Assembly: GCF_000738085.1 (NCBI RefSeq)
Contig: NZ_JPRS01000027.1
Coordinates: 1-49,525 of the forward strand
Direction: 5' to 3'
DNA: 49,525 bases
Source: Cryobacterium sp. MLB-32
GTDB taxonomy: Bacteria; Actinomycetota; Actinomycetes; Actinomycetales; Microbacteriaceae
Shown here piece by piece: positions 1 to 9,517 of this stretch (the stretch's first letter is position 1; each line of letters starts with the position of its first letter). The notes below the pieces were generated by a model. That model was not told where the DNA came from and made no database searches. It saw only the letters and a list, made by a program, of their open reading frames with translations. The position numbers and the translations under genes were made by a program.

Positions 1-27
1 GACTACATCTTCCGGAGTTAGCGCCAT
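1..27 (-). CDS. divIVA: DivIVA/Wag31 polar growth protein, N-terminal 9 codons only
   Basis: The minus strand reads MALTPEDVV from an ATG at 25-27 before leaving the window. This is the characteristic start of actinobacterial DivIVA (Wag31), a coiled-coil protein that marks curved membrane at the poles and directs tip growth. A purine-rich stretch (AAGGGTGGAAAG) precedes the ATG. It is the last gene of the dcw cluster, after sepF and yggT, as in other actinobacteria. The 181 bp before it (28-208) hold no gene. They contain a weak TCACAC/GTGTGA inverted repeat near 100-124 that could belong to a promoter, but I cannot assign one. Confidence 0.85.
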
Positions 28-208
28 GGCTTTCCACCCTTAGAACTTGATACTTCTGCGAACAGTTGGTTGGTGTGCAGCTCACGCGAGCAAGCTGACA
101 TCACACTACGCCTGAGCGTGTGTGACACCGATCAAGGATACATGCTTGCGTCCTGTGACCGGCGTGTGCGACGCGCGATTTGAATCCCGACATGATGAAA
201 CGTGCCGT

Positions 209-493
209 TTACAAAAGTTGCGCCAGGGACATTCCCACGATGCAGCACAGCATCGTCAGTGTGAAGCCGAAATCGAAGGCGATCGGCCCGACGCGGAGTG
301 CGGGAACAAGGCGGCGAAAGAAACGAATCGGCGGGTCCGTGAGCGTATACACGAGCTCAACCAACACGAGGGTGAAGCCCTGAGGGCGCCACGAACGGTT
401 GACACCGCGAACGAGGTCGATAATGAATCGCCCCCACAGAACAAAGAAATACAGGAGAAAAACGAAGTACAGAAGGTTTCCGAGGAGGGCCAC
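209..493 (-). CDS. yggT: YggT family membrane protein
   Basis: A 94-residue protein with two hydrophobic segments (about residues 3-28 and 70-94) joined by a loop containing LTDPPIRFFRRLVP, a pattern typical of YggT/YlmG proteins. Their exact role is unknown, but they are linked to cell division and envelope biology. The gene lies between sepF and divIVA, its usual actinobacterial place. It starts with GTG, 8 bp after the sepF stop. No good Shine-Dalgarno sequence is visible, so translation is probably coupled to sepF. Confidence 0.88.
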   Translation of the reverse strand: MALLGNLLYFVFLLYFFVLWGRFIIDLVRGVNRSWRPQGFTLVLVELVYTLTDPPIRFFRRLVPALRVGPIAFDFGFTLTMLCCIVGMSLAQLL

Positions 494-501
494 GCGCGGT
501 A

Positions 502-1011
502 CTAGGCCTGAGCGAAGAAGGACGCCTCTTCGGCGGAATCTTCAGTGGCGTTGTCACCGGATACGACGACGTGGGACGGCGACAGCAGGAAGACCTTGGC
601 GGTCACGCGTTCGATCTTTCCGTACAGTCCCTGAGACAGCCCGCTGGCAAAGTCAATCAAGCGACGAGCATCGGCGTCGCTCATCTGCGAGAGGTTGATG
701 ATGACCGGGATGCCTTCACGGAAGGACTCGGCGATGACCTGTGCGTCGCGGTACTGGCGCGGGTGGACGGTGAGAATCTCGTTCATTTCGGACGCAGCCA
801 CATTCTGGGGGGTCGACGTTTTACGCAACGGGGTGACCGGAGCGCGCCCGGCGTTGCTCTGAGCGGAATTGCCATGCCCTGAGTTGGCGTGGCTGGAGCG
901 CTCGGGTGCGGCTGGGACAGCAGCAACGTGAGCCGCGGCGGGCGCCGCGTACTCAAGCTCTTCGTCTGCCAGACCCAGATAGACCATGGTTTTCTTGAGC
1001 GGGTTGGACAT
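502..1011 (-). CDS. sepF: Cell division protein SepF
   Basis: A 169-residue SepF. The N-terminus ([18 protein letters not shown]) is the amphipathic membrane-binding helix. A variable Ala/Ser/Asn-rich linker (about 20-70) follows, then the SepF globular domain from about residue 74 ([18 protein letters not shown], then the [17 protein letters not shown] region). SepF tethers FtsZ to the membrane and replaces FtsA/ZipA in actinobacteria, which fits the absence of ftsA here. The ATG has a strong Shine-Dalgarno (GGAGGT, 4 nt spacing). It lies 35 bp after yggS and 8 bp before yggT. Confidence 0.96.
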   Translation of the reverse strand: MSNPLKKTMVYLGLADEELEYAAPAAAHVAAVPAAPERSSHANSGHGNSAQSNAGRAPVTPLRKTSTPQNVAASEMNEILTVHPRQYRDAQVIAESFREGIPVIINLSQMSDADARRLIDFASGLSQGLYGKIERVTAKVFLLSPSHVVVSGDNATEDSAEEASFFAQA

Positions 1012-1046
1012 GTCGACCTCCGTGTTGGTTTGCTTCTCTGTTGAGA

Positions 1047-1781
1047 TTAACTGTGTTCCGGGCGTTTGCCGGTTATTGCCGTACCAATTCTTAGGTGTGT
1101 CGCCCCTTCGAGGATAGCGGCGGCATAGTCCTGACTCATTCCCATGGACAGGGCGCTCGCCTCGGGGGCGTTCCGTCTGATGCCGTCACTCAGCTCGCGC
1201 ACGTGGGCAAACGCTCGGCGTGGCTCCGACTCCGGCTCGCCGTTGTTCACAGGAGCCACGGCCATGAGCCCCAGTAAACGCAGTCCTGGCGCGCCCAGCA
1301 CCCTGTCGACAAGCGGGAGGAGGTCGACGGCAGCAACCCCGCCGCGGGCAGGATCATCCGTCAGGTTGACCTGGATAAAACAGTCGACCACGGATTCGTC
1401 AGACGCAAGAGAATCGACCAGACCCGGGCGGTCGACCGAATGAATGACTCGCGCGTATGACCGCACCTGTCGGGCCTTCTTGCTCTGGATTTGACCGACA
1501 AAGTGCCAATTCAGGTTGAGGCTCGCCAGCTCGGCCGCCTTGGCCTGGGCTTCCTGGTGTCGGTTCTCCCCGACGTCGCGAACCCCGAGCGTTGCAAGCT
1601 CCTCGATGAGGCTGACGGGCTGGAACTTCGTCACGACGATCGTCGTGATGCCGTCCGTATCCCGCCCGGCCATCCGCGCAGCGTCGGCGATTCCGTCGCG
1701 CACGGATTCGAGACGGTCGGCCAGCCCGGTCAGGGGCGACCCGACAGAATCACTTGAGGAAATCGGGGATGTCCAGGTCAT
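1047..1781 (-). CDS. yggS: YggS family pyridoxal-5'-phosphate homeostasis protein
   Basis: This is a YggS/YlmE protein: a single-domain PLP-binding TIM barrel that buffers vitamin B6 and amino acid pools. Visible motifs are VVTKFQP, with the PLP-binding Lys of the family, then [23 protein letters not shown], and the phosphate-binding end [14 protein letters not shown] longer open frame extends upstream into ftsZ. I chose the ATG at 1781 because GAAGAAGAG lies 5 nt before it; this gives 244 residues, a normal length, and a 32 bp overlap with the ftsZ end. The ylmD (laccase-domain) gene often found between ftsZ and yggS is absent. Confidence 0.93.
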   Translation of the reverse strand: MTWTSPISSSDSVGSPLTGLADRLESVRDGIADAARMAGRDTDGITTIVVTKFQPVSLIEELATLGVRDVGENRHQEAQAKAAELASLNLNWHFVGQIQSKKARQVRSYARVIHSVDRPGLVDSLASDESVVDCFIQVNLTDDPARGGVAAVDLLPLVDRVLGAPGLRLLGLMAVAPVNNGEPESEPRRAFAHVRELSDGIRRNAPEASALSMGMSQDYAAAILEGATHLRIGTAITGKRPEHS

Positions 1782-2967
1782 CGGACTCTTCTTCGAAGGC
1801 AGGGTCGACAGCCGCGGACCCAGTGGACGTGGAGTCAGCGCCGGACCAGACCGAACCGGACACCGACGAGGCGAGTTCGCCCTCCGTAAAGGAACCGGAG
1901 TTACTCGGACCCGATTCGGTTGACGTCGCACCGGCAGCACCCGGGACGGTGCTCACTCCGGCAGCCACTCCAGCAGCCACCAGGTCGGCGCGGCGAACCT
2001 CAACGGCCTTGGCCCCGGGCTCACCGCCGTCGAATCCCGCAGCGATGACAGTCACGCGCACCTCGTCGCCGAGAGTGTCATCAATGACCGCACCGAAGAT
2101 GATGTTGGCCTCCGGGTGGACGGCCTCCTGCACGAGCCGCGCGGCGTCGTTGATTTCAAAGATTCCGAGGTTGGATCCGCCCTGGATAGACAGGAGAACT
2201 CCGTGTGCGCCATCGATGCTCGCTTCGAGCAACGGCGATGCCACGGCGAGCTCGGCCGCCTTGATGGCGCGGTCGGCGCCGCGGGCCGATCCGATACCCA
2301 TGAGGGCCGAACCCGCACCCTGCATCACGGACTTCACATCGGCGAAGTCGAGGTTGATCAATCCGGGAGTCGTGATCAGGTCGGTGATGCCCTGAACGCC
2401 GGCCAGCAGAACTTGGTCCGCGGTTGCGAAGGCCTCGAGCATGCTGATCCCGCGGTCGCTGATTTCCAGGAGGCGGTCGTTCGGCACGACGATGAGGGTG
2501 TCAACCTCGTTCTTCAGGGAGGCGACGCCGGTCTCGGCCTGGGCCTGACGGCGCTTGCCCTCGAAGCCGAAGGGCTTGGTGACGACACCGATCGTGAGCG
2601 CACCGATCGACTTGGCGATTCGAGCGACAACGGGAGCGCCGCCGGTGCCCGTTCCGCCACCCTCACCGGCCGTGACAAAGACCATGTCGGCCCCGGCCAG
2701 CGCCTCTTCGATTTCCTCGGCATGATCCTCGGCGGCACGACGGCCAACCTCCGGGTCTGCTCCTGCACCCAGTCCGCGAGTGAGGTCGCGACCGACGTCG
2801 AGTTTCACGTCGGCGTCACTCATCAGAAGCGCCTGGGCATCGGTATTGATCGCGATGAACTCGACTCCACGGAGCCCGAGTTCGATCATGCGGTTGACGG
2901 CGTTGACGCCGCCACCGCCGATGCCGACGACCTTGATGACCGCTAGATAATTCTGGTTGTTTGACAC
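1750..2967 (-). CDS. ftsZ: Cell division protein FtsZ
   Basis: FtsZ is the tubulin-like GTPase that forms the division ring. The 405-residue protein has the GTP-binding signature GGGTGTGG at about 103-110, the N-terminal [15 protein letters not shown], and the T7-loop region containing LDFADV. A Ser/Gly/Thr-rich linker follows, ending in the conserved C-terminal peptide DLDIPDFLK, which binds SepF/FtsW. The start is GTG, with an excellent Shine-Dalgarno (ACCGGAGG) 6 nt upstream. It follows ftsQ after a 146 bp AT-richer gap, the likely site of a dedicated promoter. Its 3' end overlaps yggS by 32 bp. Confidence 0.98.
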   Translation of the reverse strand: MSNNQNYLAVIKVVGIGGGGVNAVNRMIELGLRGVEFIAINTDAQALLMSDADVKLDVGRDLTRGLGAGADPEVGRRAAEDHAEEIEEALAGADMVFVTAGEGGGTGTGGAPVVARIAKSIGALTIGVVTKPFGFEGKRRQAQAETGVASLKNEVDTLIVVPNDRLLEISDRGISMLEAFATADQVLLAGVQGITDLITTPGLINLDFADVKSVMQGAGSALMGIGSARGADRAIKAAELAVASPLLEASIDGAHGVLLSIQGGSNLGIFEINDAARLVQEAVHPEANIIFGAVIDDTLGDEVRVTVIAAGFDGGEPGAKAVEVRRADLVAAGVAAGVSTVPGAAGATSTESGPSNSGSFTEGELASSVSGSVWSGADSTSTGSAAVDPAFEEESDDLDIPDFLK

Positions 2968-3009
2968 GTCCGGCCTCCGGTGGAACCCTAAACCTTTACT
3001 GGAAGTTTA

Positions 3010-3050
3010 AAGTTATGCTGAGTATGCAATTGCTGATTTCGAAGTTATGC
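3010..3050. repeat. Direct repeats in the ftsQ-ftsZ intergenic region
   Basis: The nonamer AAGTTATGC occurs at 3010-3018 and 3042-3050, exactly 32 bp apart (about three helical turns). The surrounding gap (2968-3113) is clearly AT-richer than its neighbours. On the minus strand it contains CATACT and TAACTTTAAACTTCC, which could include a -10 element for ftsZ. I cannot define a matching -35 box. The repeat is seen directly; a regulatory role is inferred. Confidence 0.45.
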
Positions 3051-3113
3051 GTGACGGAGCGCCGTCTGGGGAGGCGCGCCCGCGTGTCGCGAAGTGTGCA
3101 CGTTTTTTCCGTG

Positions 3114-4103
3114 TCACCGGACCACAGCGCTATCCGGTGAGGTTACATCGTATTCATTGACGCTCCCGACCGGGTGCCCCACCATCAGGGCAGCCAGCAC
3201 GACGGCCTTGTACTCGGATCGCTCCGCGCTCCCCCAAGCGACCTTGGCTCCACCGGCAAGGTTGAGCGTCACATCGTCCGTAGTGGCCGCCTGTACCGAA
3301 TCCAATTCGGAACGAATACCCGCGGGCAGGGCGTGGATGACTTCTCCCGCCGCCAGGAACCCGGCGCTGCCGACTCCGTCCGGCGAGTCGATATGTGGAT
3401 ACCCCTCCGGTCGGTCTACGGTGCTGTCGATCACAACGCCGGCGGCATCGACAAGGTCGAAACCAGCGTCAGACGTGATGACACCGATCGGGTCTCGTTC
3501 CACGATGCGCACGACGAGCGTCCCGGGAGGTCTGCTTTCCGTGACAAAACTCTTGATCAGAATGAACCCCGACAGCTCAGACTTGACCCGGGGGAAATCA
3601 ATAAGCGGCAGAGGCGTCCCCAGCTGATCGCTGAGTGCCTCGACGACCTGCTCCGAGGAGACCCGATCGGTGCCGACGACCTCGATGGTGCGCAGGGCCA
3701 TCAACGGCGAGTATGCCGCGCCGATGACGGCTCCCAGCACGACGACGATCGAGCCGAGCGTAACCAGCCACGTGATCCGTCGACGTCGTGACCGCCAGGT
3801 GAAACGGCGGACCTCGGCGCGCTCGAATCGCTTGCGCGCGCGTCGAGCGGCACGCAACACGGCGTGGGCGACAGCGACGCCCGGTTGTCCGGTGGCCTGT
3901 GCACGCTCACCGGAGCGGATTCCCGAGACCGGAGCCAGCGGCGTGGAATCCGACTTGTGTCCCTGCACGGGTATCGGTTCGGTATGCGCGTCGGCCTTGT
4001 CCGTGCGCCGCCCGGACGTCGCCCCGCCGGCGCCCGAGCGTTTCTTCCCTCCCGCTGGTTCAGCGGCAGGGGACGGATGTCCGGGAGACCCTGGTCTTCT
4101 CAT
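3114..4103 (-). CDS. ftsQ: Cell division protein FtsQ (POTRA domain)
   Basis: A 329-residue divisome protein. A long basic and Pro/Ser-rich cytoplasmic tail (about 1-110) precedes one membrane segment (about 110-131). The POTRA domain then begins at LRTIEVVGTDRVSSEQVVEAL and leads into the FtsQ/DivIB domain (LVVRIVERDPIGVI). FtsQ links the divisome to the FtsB/FtsL complex. The open frame extends into murC, but the ATG at 4103 is the first that clears the murC stop (13 bp gap). Its ribosome site is poor, so the start is moderately certain. Confidence 0.9.
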   Translation of the reverse strand: MRRPGSPGHPSPAAEPAGGKKRSGAGGATSGRRTDKADAHTEPIPVQGHKSDSTPLAPVSGIRSGERAQATGQPGVAVAHAVLRAARRARKRFERAEVRRFTWRSRRRRITWLVTLGSIVVVLGAVIGAAYSPLMALRTIEVVGTDRVSSEQVVEALSDQLGTPLPLIDFPRVKSELSGFILIKSFVTESRPPGTLVVRIVERDPIGVITSDAGFDLVDAAGVVIDSTVDRPEGYPHIDSPDGVGSAGFLAAGEVIHALPAGIRSELDSVQAATTDDVTLNLAGGAKVAWGSAERSEYKAVVLAALMVGHPVGSVNEYDVTSPDSAVVR

Positions 4104-4116
4104 ACGACGAGGGTAC

Positions 4117-5514
4117 TCAGTCGCTCGTCGCGCTGAGCGCCTCAAGCAGCTGCGGCACAATGCGGTACACATCGCCACAGCCCAGCGTCACGACGAAGTC
4201 ACCATCCCGGGCAATCGAGGCCAGGTACGTGGCGGCATCCTGCCAATCCGGAACGAAGGCCACCCGGGAGGGGTCCTGGAAGCGCCCGGCAACAAGGGCT
4301 CCGGTCACACCGGGCATCGGGTCTTCACGGGCACCATATACATCGAGAACGATGGTCTGGTCGGCATGGCTCTCCAGCGTCTCGGCAAATTCCTGCGCAA
4401 AGAGCTTGGTACGGCTGTAGAGGTGGGGCTGGTGAACGGCAATGATTCGCCCGGTTCCGACGACGGTGCGCGCGGCCGACAAGGCCGCGGCCACTTCCGT
4501 GGGGTGGTGAGCATAATCGTCGTAGACGCTTACGCCACGAACGGTCCCGTGCAGCTCGAAGCGGCGTTCCGTCCCGCCGAATTGGGAGATGGCATCCAGA
4601 GAAGCCTGTGGAGCGAGTCCGAGGCCCACAAGAACAGCGAAAGCCCCGGCCGCATTGATGGCATTGTGCGTGCCCGGAATGCGGAGGGTCGTGGCGTAGT
4701 CCACGCCCTGCCAGCTGACAGCGAATGAGACCGGTCCGTCGGTCACGATCGAGTGCACACGCACGTCGGCCGCGGCATCCTCCCCGAACGTGATCACCGT
4801 GCGGTCGCGGAGGCTCTTCGTGACGCGCACTGCCCCGACGTCGTCGGAGGAGATCACCACCAGCTCGGTGGCCTGTCGCGAGAACTCCACGAACGCGGCT
4901 TCGAATGCCTCCAAAGAACCGTAATGATCGAGGTGATCGGGATCGACATTGGTCACCAGGGCAACGCTCGTGTTGTACAGAAGGAATGAACCGTCGGATT
5001 CGTCGGCTTCGACGACGAAGAGGTCTTCCGTGCCAGCCGCGGAGCTGACACCGAGCGACTCGATCACACCTCCGTTGACGAAGCTCGGATCGTGGCCGAG
5101 GCCGAGCAGCCCTGTCACGATCATGCCCGTTGACGTGGTCTTTCCGTGGGCACCGGCCACGGCGACGAGTCGCTGGTGGTGAATCAGCCAGGCGAGCGCC
5201 TGCGCACGGTGCAGCACGGGAATGCCACGCTCGTTGGCCAGGACGTACTCCGGGTTGTCCTGCCACAGCGCGCCCGTGACGACGAGCGTGTCAGCGTCGC
5301 CGACATTGGCTGCGTCATGCCCGATGCTTATTGTGGCGCCCAGGTCGCGCAGGGCCTGCACATTGTCCGAGTCGCGAACATCGGATCCGGTCACGGTGTG
5401 CCCCTGTCGGAGAAACAGCCGGGCGATGCCGCTCATACCGGACCCGCCGATTCCGACGAAGTGCACCGCGCCGAGATCGTCGCCGATGGTCAGGGTGAGG
5501 TCGGGTTTAATCAC
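4117..5514 (-). CDS. murC: UDP-N-acetylmuramate--L-alanine ligase MurC
   Basis: MurC adds L-Ala to UDP-MurNAc in the cytoplasm. The 465-residue protein shows the N-terminal nucleotide-binding [14 protein letters not shown] (about 18-31), the ATP-binding loop AGAHGKTTS (about 120-128), a central [10 protein letters not shown] motif, and [11 protein letters not shown] near the start of the C-terminal domain. It starts with GTG (MIKPDLTL). GAGAAGAG lies about 12 nt upstream, a rather long spacing. It is 89 bp downstream of murG and just before ftsQ. Length and motifs are complete. Confidence 0.97.
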   Translation of the reverse strand: MIKPDLTLTIGDDLGAVHFVGIGGSGMSGIARLFLRQGHTVTGSDVRDSDNVQALRDLGATISIGHDAANVGDADTLVVTGALWQDNPEYVLANERGIPVLHRAQALAWLIHHQRLVAVAGAHGKTTSTGMIVTGLLGLGHDPSFVNGGVIESLGVSSAAGTEDLFVVEADESDGSFLLYNTSVALVTNVDPDHLDHYGSLEAFEAAFVEFSRQATELVVISSDDVGAVRVTKSLRDRTVITFGEDAAADVRVHSIVTDGPVSFAVSWQGVDYATTLRIPGTHNAINAAGAFAVLVGLGLAPQASLDAISQFGGTERRFELHGTVRGVSVYDDYAHHPTEVAAALSAARTVVGTGRIIAVHQPHLYSRTKLFAQEFAETLESHADQTIVLDVYGAREDPMPGVTGALVAGRFQDPSRVAFVPDWQDAATYLASIARDGDFVVTLGCGDVYRIVPQLLEALSATSD

Positions 5515-5603
5515 GATTGTGTACGCTCTTCTCGGCTTGGTGGCAAAACAGATGCAGGAGGTGCTGTGTGAACAACGTTACGCGCTGCGGGGCCGCAGAG
5601 GAG

Positions 5604-6671
5604 TTAGCGGGCCTGCCGGATGAGGTCCAGCATTCGCGCGGATCCGTCGCGCACACCGACGGACGCCGCTGCCCTGCCCATGGTACCGACGCGCAGGCCG
5701 TCCCCTAACAGCGGCAGGAGCTCCTGGCTCACCCAGTCCGGCAGGAACCGCGCGTCGTCCACGAGAATGGCACCTCCCACGCGTACGGCGTCGGCCGCGT
5801 TGAATCGTTGCTCACCGTTCCCCACGGGATACGGCACGTACACGGCAGGGAGTCCGAGGGCGCACAGTTCACTGACGGTGGCGGCACCGGCCCGGGACAC
5901 GGCGAAATCCGCGGCTCCCAGGGCGAGGTCCATTCGATCGCAATAGGCGATCATGCGGTAGTGGTCCAGCTCAGGGTCGCTGACCTCGCCACGTTCCCCG
6001 GTGATGTGGAGCACCTGCCAACCGGCGCCGATCAGCGCCGACGCCGACTGCACGATGGTGTTGTTGAGCCGGCGGGCACCCAGCGATCCCCCGGTGACGA
6101 GCAGGGTCTTGCGATCATGCTGAAGGCCGAAAAAATCTTCCGCTTCGCCTCGCACTGCTGTGCGGTCCAGCGTCTCAATTTCGGGACGAAGCGGCATGCC
6201 CACGAACTGCGCGTGTCTGATGCGTGTTCCCGCAAACGCGACCCCCACCTGCGTGGTGAACAGGGCACCAAGCTTGTTCGCGAGGCCGGGTTTGGCGTTC
6301 GCTTCATGGATGGCGATCGGGACACGCATCCGCCGGGCGGCGAGATACGCCGGGGTGGAGACGAATCCGCCGAAGCCGACGACGACGTCGACGTTGCGTG
6401 ATCGGATGAGGTCCGCAACTCCGGACACGGCACGGTGGAATCGACCGGGAAAGCTCAGGGCCTGCCGGTTGACACGTCGCGGGAACGGCACACGGGGCAC
6501 GTAGGCGAGCTCGTAGCCCCTGGCCGGCACCAGACGCGCCTCCAACCCTTCCTTCGTACCGAGGGCGATGATCACCGCGTCGGGTTCCCGTGCGCGGAGG
6601 GCGTCCGCGACGGCGAGCAGCGGATTGACGTGGCCGGCGGTCCCGCCGCCGGCCAGGAGGTATGTGGTCAT
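5604..6671 (-). CDS. murG: UDP-GlcNAc--lipid I GlcNAc transferase MurG
   Basis: MurG is the GT28-family enzyme that converts lipid I to lipid II on the inner face of the membrane. The 355-residue protein begins with the glycine-rich AGGGTAGHVNPLLAVADAL. It also carries VGFGGFVSTPAYLAA, the second glycine loop GGSLGARRLNN, and the sugar-nucleotide site SRAGAATVSELCALGLP. The ATG overlaps the ftsW stop by 4 bp, showing translational coupling. An 89 bp gap separates it from murC. Confidence 0.97.
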   Translation of the reverse strand: MTTYLLAGGGTAGHVNPLLAVADALRAREPDAVIIALGTKEGLEARLVPARGYELAYVPRVPFPRRVNRQALSFPGRFHRAVSGVADLIRSRNVDVVVGFGGFVSTPAYLAARRMRVPIAIHEANAKPGLANKLGALFTTQVGVAFAGTRIRHAQFVGMPLRPEIETLDRTAVRGEAEDFFGLQHDRKTLLVTGGSLGARRLNNTIVQSASALIGAGWQVLHITGERGEVSDPELDHYRMIAYCDRMDLALGAADFAVSRAGAATVSELCALGLPAVYVPYPVGNGEQRFNAADAVRVGGAILVDDARFLPDWVSQELLPLLGDGLRVGTMGRAAASVGVRDGSARMLDLIRQAR

Positions 6672-7981
6672 CGTCTGTTACTTCCTGATTGCTGTCCCCG
6701 CGCGATGGACAGCACGATTCCGATCGCCATGAGTGTGGTGAGCAGGGCGGTGCCTCCGGCTGAGATCAAGGGCAGAGGGACCCCGAGCACGGGGAAGACA
6801 CCGAGCACCACTCCGATGTTGACAAAGGCCTGTCCAATGATCCACACCATGACGGCGGACGTGGTGATGCGTGCCATCACCGACGTGCTCGAGCGCATGA
6901 TGCGAAGAAACGCGAAGGCGAGCAGGATGAACATGCCGAGTACGACGATGGCGCCGATCAGTCCCAGTTCTTCGCCCACAATGGCGAAAATGTAATCATT
7001 GTCCGCAGCCGGCAGCCAGGACCATTTGGCCTTGGAATTACCGAGGCCGACGCCCAGAATCCCGCCGTTGGCCAGCGCCCAGGTGCCGTGCAGCGGCTGC
7101 CAGCAATTGGAGGAGATGGCACCGCTCACCTGGTCGCAGCCCTCGTTGACGAAGCTCATGATCCGGGTCAGGCGGTTGCTGCTCGTGAGCGCGAGCACAA
7201 GGGCACCGGCTATCCCCGCAGCAACGGGAATCAGGAGCAGTCGCAGCTTCACGCCGGCGAAGAAGAGCGCTCCGAACAAGATGCCGGCCATAATCATGAC
7301 GGTTCCGAGGTCTCCGCCGATCATTACGAGCAAGATGGCGCCGCCGCCCACGCCGAAGACGGGGATGAAAACGTGCCGCCAGTCATCGAGATGGTTCTTC
7401 TTCTGGTCGAGTATCATCCCGAGCCAGATGACGAGCGCCATTTTGATGCCTTCAGAGGGCTGGAACTGGACGCCACCGATCGACAACCAGTTCGTGTTCC
7501 CGGCGATCTCGTATCCCATGGGGGTGAAAACCACGAGGCATTGGAGAAAAGACGTGAAAAGAAGCGCCGGCCACGCGATCCGCTTCCAGAAGGTGAGCGG
7601 CATTCGGCTCGCCACCAGCATGAGCGGCACCCCGATCAGCGCGAAGCCTCCCTGACGCAACAGCCCTCCGAAGAAACCGGCATCGGCAAGGTAGGAATCC
7701 ACGGACGACGACGAGAGCACCATGACGAGGCCGAAGGCGACGAGAAAGAGCGTCGTGCCGAGGAGAAGGAAGTAGTTGCCGGACTCGGCCTTGAAGACTC
7801 GGCCGAGCGTGATCCGAGCCGAGGCAGCCGTCAGCGGGGAAGACGGCTGGCCCACGGAAGCGGTCGGCGCCGCGGAGCCGGCCCGGCCGGAAGACGGCGG
7901 ACGTATCGCCGACGGGGCGCGAGCGCTCCGAACCGATGACCCGCTCGGACGCGGTGTTCGGGTGTGCGGAGGTGTGCTCAC
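6668..7981 (-). CDS. ftsW: SEDS glycosyltransferase FtsW
   Basis: FtsW polymerises lipid II at the septum together with the FtsI transpeptidase. The 437-residue protein has a cytoplasmic tail of about 70 residues rich in Ser/Pro/Arg, then about ten membrane segments starting at NYFLLLGTTLFLVAFGL. It has the large SEDS loop (NTNWLSIGGVQFQPSEGIK) and the C-terminal VPLPLISAGGTALL. I chose the GTG at 7981 because GGAAGGTGA precedes it; it begins 4 bp after the murD stop. The longer open frame upstream lies within murD. Confidence 0.95.
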   Translation of the reverse strand: MSTPPHTRTPRPSGSSVRSARAPSAIRPPSSGRAGSAAPTASVGQPSSPLTAASARITLGRVFKAESGNYFLLLGTTLFLVAFGLVMVLSSSSVDSYLADAGFFGGLLRQGGFALIGVPLMLVASRMPLTFWKRIAWPALLFTSFLQCLVVFTPMGYEIAGNTNWLSIGGVQFQPSEGIKMALVIWLGMILDQKKNHLDDWRHVFIPVFGVGGGAILLVMIGGDLGTVMIMAGILFGALFFAGVKLRLLLIPVAAGIAGALVLALTSSNRLTRIMSFVNEGCDQVSGAISSNCWQPLHGTWALANGGILGVGLGNSKAKWSWLPAADNDYIFAIVGEELGLIGAIVVLGMFILLAFAFLRIMRSSTSVMARITTSAVMVWIIGQAFVNIGVVLGVFPVLGVPLPLISAGGTALLTTLMAIGIVLSIARGQQSGSNRR

Positions 7982-7985
7982 GTCG

Positions 7986-9517
7986 TCACCTTCCGAGAAA
8001 TGTATGTACCGCCTGGTTGAACGCTGCGCCGCGCGCCGCATAGCTGTCGAATTGGTCCATCGACGCAGCAGCCGGGGCCAGCAGCACGACGTCGCCCGGC
8101 TGTGCGACGGTAGCGGCCATACTCACGGCACTCAGCATCACATCTTCAGTGTCATCCGAATCGATCTCAAAAACGCGCACCAGCGGCGCGTGTCGCGCAA
8201 ATGCATCCCGCAACGCGGTCCTGTCCACACCGATGAGGATGGCCCCGGACAGGCGTGGCGCGTGCTTGCGCACGAGATCACTCACATCGACGCCTTTGAG
8301 CAGTCCCCCGACAATCCACACGACAGAGTCAAAAGCGGCGAGGGACGCATCAGCCGCATGGGGGTTGGTCGCCTTGGAATCGTCGATCCACTGGATATCG
8401 TTGTGGAGGGCGACGACTTCAATGCGGTGGGCATCGAGGTGGAAGGTTCGGAGTGCGTCGCGAATGGTGCCGGGGTCGACGCCGAAGGACCGTGCCAGGG
8501 CACTGGCGGCCAGAACATCCGCCACGACGTGCGGCGCTCCCAGCCCGACGGTCGCGAGGTCGGCCACGGTCGTCAGTTCGAGGGCGCGCTCGAAGCGATC
8601 GTCGAGGAACGCCCGATCGCACAGGATTCCCTCGACAATGCCCAGCTCGCTGGGACCGGGCACGCTGAGGCCGAAGCCGATGGCGCGCGCCCCCTCCCGC
8701 ACCTCGGCGTTTTCGACCATCTGCACGGTCGCCGTGTCGGCCTTGTTGTAGATGCACGCCACGCCCGTGTTCCAGTAGACCGTGGCCTTCGCCTCGCGGT
8801 ACGCCTCCACGGAACCGTGCCAGTCAAGGTGGTCGTCCGCCACGTTCAAGCAGAGGCTCGACCACGGCGCGAGTGCCCCCGGCCCTGAGCGCGGAAGGTG
8901 GTGCAGCTGGTAGCTCGAGAGTTCGACGACGAGCACGTCCCAGCCTGCGGGTCACGGATGGCGTCGAGTACGGGCACACCGATGTTGCCGCACGGCGCCA
9001 CGCGGTGCCCCGCGGCCGCCAGCATGGTGGCGGCCAGCTGCACCGTCGTCGTCTTGCCGTTCGTCCCGGTGACCAGCAGCCATTCGGCGGGAATGCCGAC
9101 CTTGTCCCGGAGACGCCATGCCAGCTCGATGTCGCCCCAGACGGCGATGCCGTTCGCCGCCGCCCACCGCAGCAGTAGGTGGTCGGGGTGAAACCCCGGA
9201 GACACAATCAGGAGTTCCGGGCGGTGCGCGACGAGCTCTCCCGGAACGTCAGAGAGATCCGACTGCACGAGCGCGACCCCGAGAACGTTGAGCAGTTGAG
9301 TGCGCTCGTCGGGAGCTCCCGACGCGACGACGAGCACATCCGCGCGCAGTTCAGCAAGGGTGTCGGCAGCGGCGAAGCCCGTAACGCCGAGGCCGAGTAC
9401 AGCCACCCGCAGTGCTGACCAGTCGGCATGCCAGCTGGTCAGGGTGGCGAGACGCGCCGCACGGGCCGCGATCCGATCATCATCCATGGGGTCGCCGGCC
9501 ATCGTCTCGTGCGTCAT
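7986..9517 (-). CDS. murD: UDP-MurNAc-L-Ala--D-Glu ligase MurD, with apparent single-base frameshift
   Basis: MurD adds D-Glu to UDP-MurNAc-L-Ala. The first part (9517 to about 8943) has the Rossmann start AVLGLGVTG and the ATP loop [10 protein letters not shown] (about 149-158). The second part (about 8942 to 7986) continues seamlessly as [39 protein letters not shown] and onward, but one frame away. Restoring one base inside CAGGCTGGGAC (near 8942-8943) gives [14 protein letters not shown], the normal family sequence, and a total of about 510 residues. The start ATG overlaps the mraY stop (ATGA). murD is essential, so a sequencing or assembly error is likelier than real loss; no slippery heptamer is visible. 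Confidence 0.9.

Noticed and set aside
1754..2946. Long plus-strand reading frames opposite ftsZ (213 and 276 codons)
   Set aside because: Antisense to a complete ftsZ, with compositions expected from high-GC codon shadowing; no ribosome site or family resemblance.
8936..8950. Programmed ribosomal frameshifting in murD
   Set aside because: No X_XXY_YYZ slippery sequence or convincing downstream structure at the break; no such recoding is known to me for murD.
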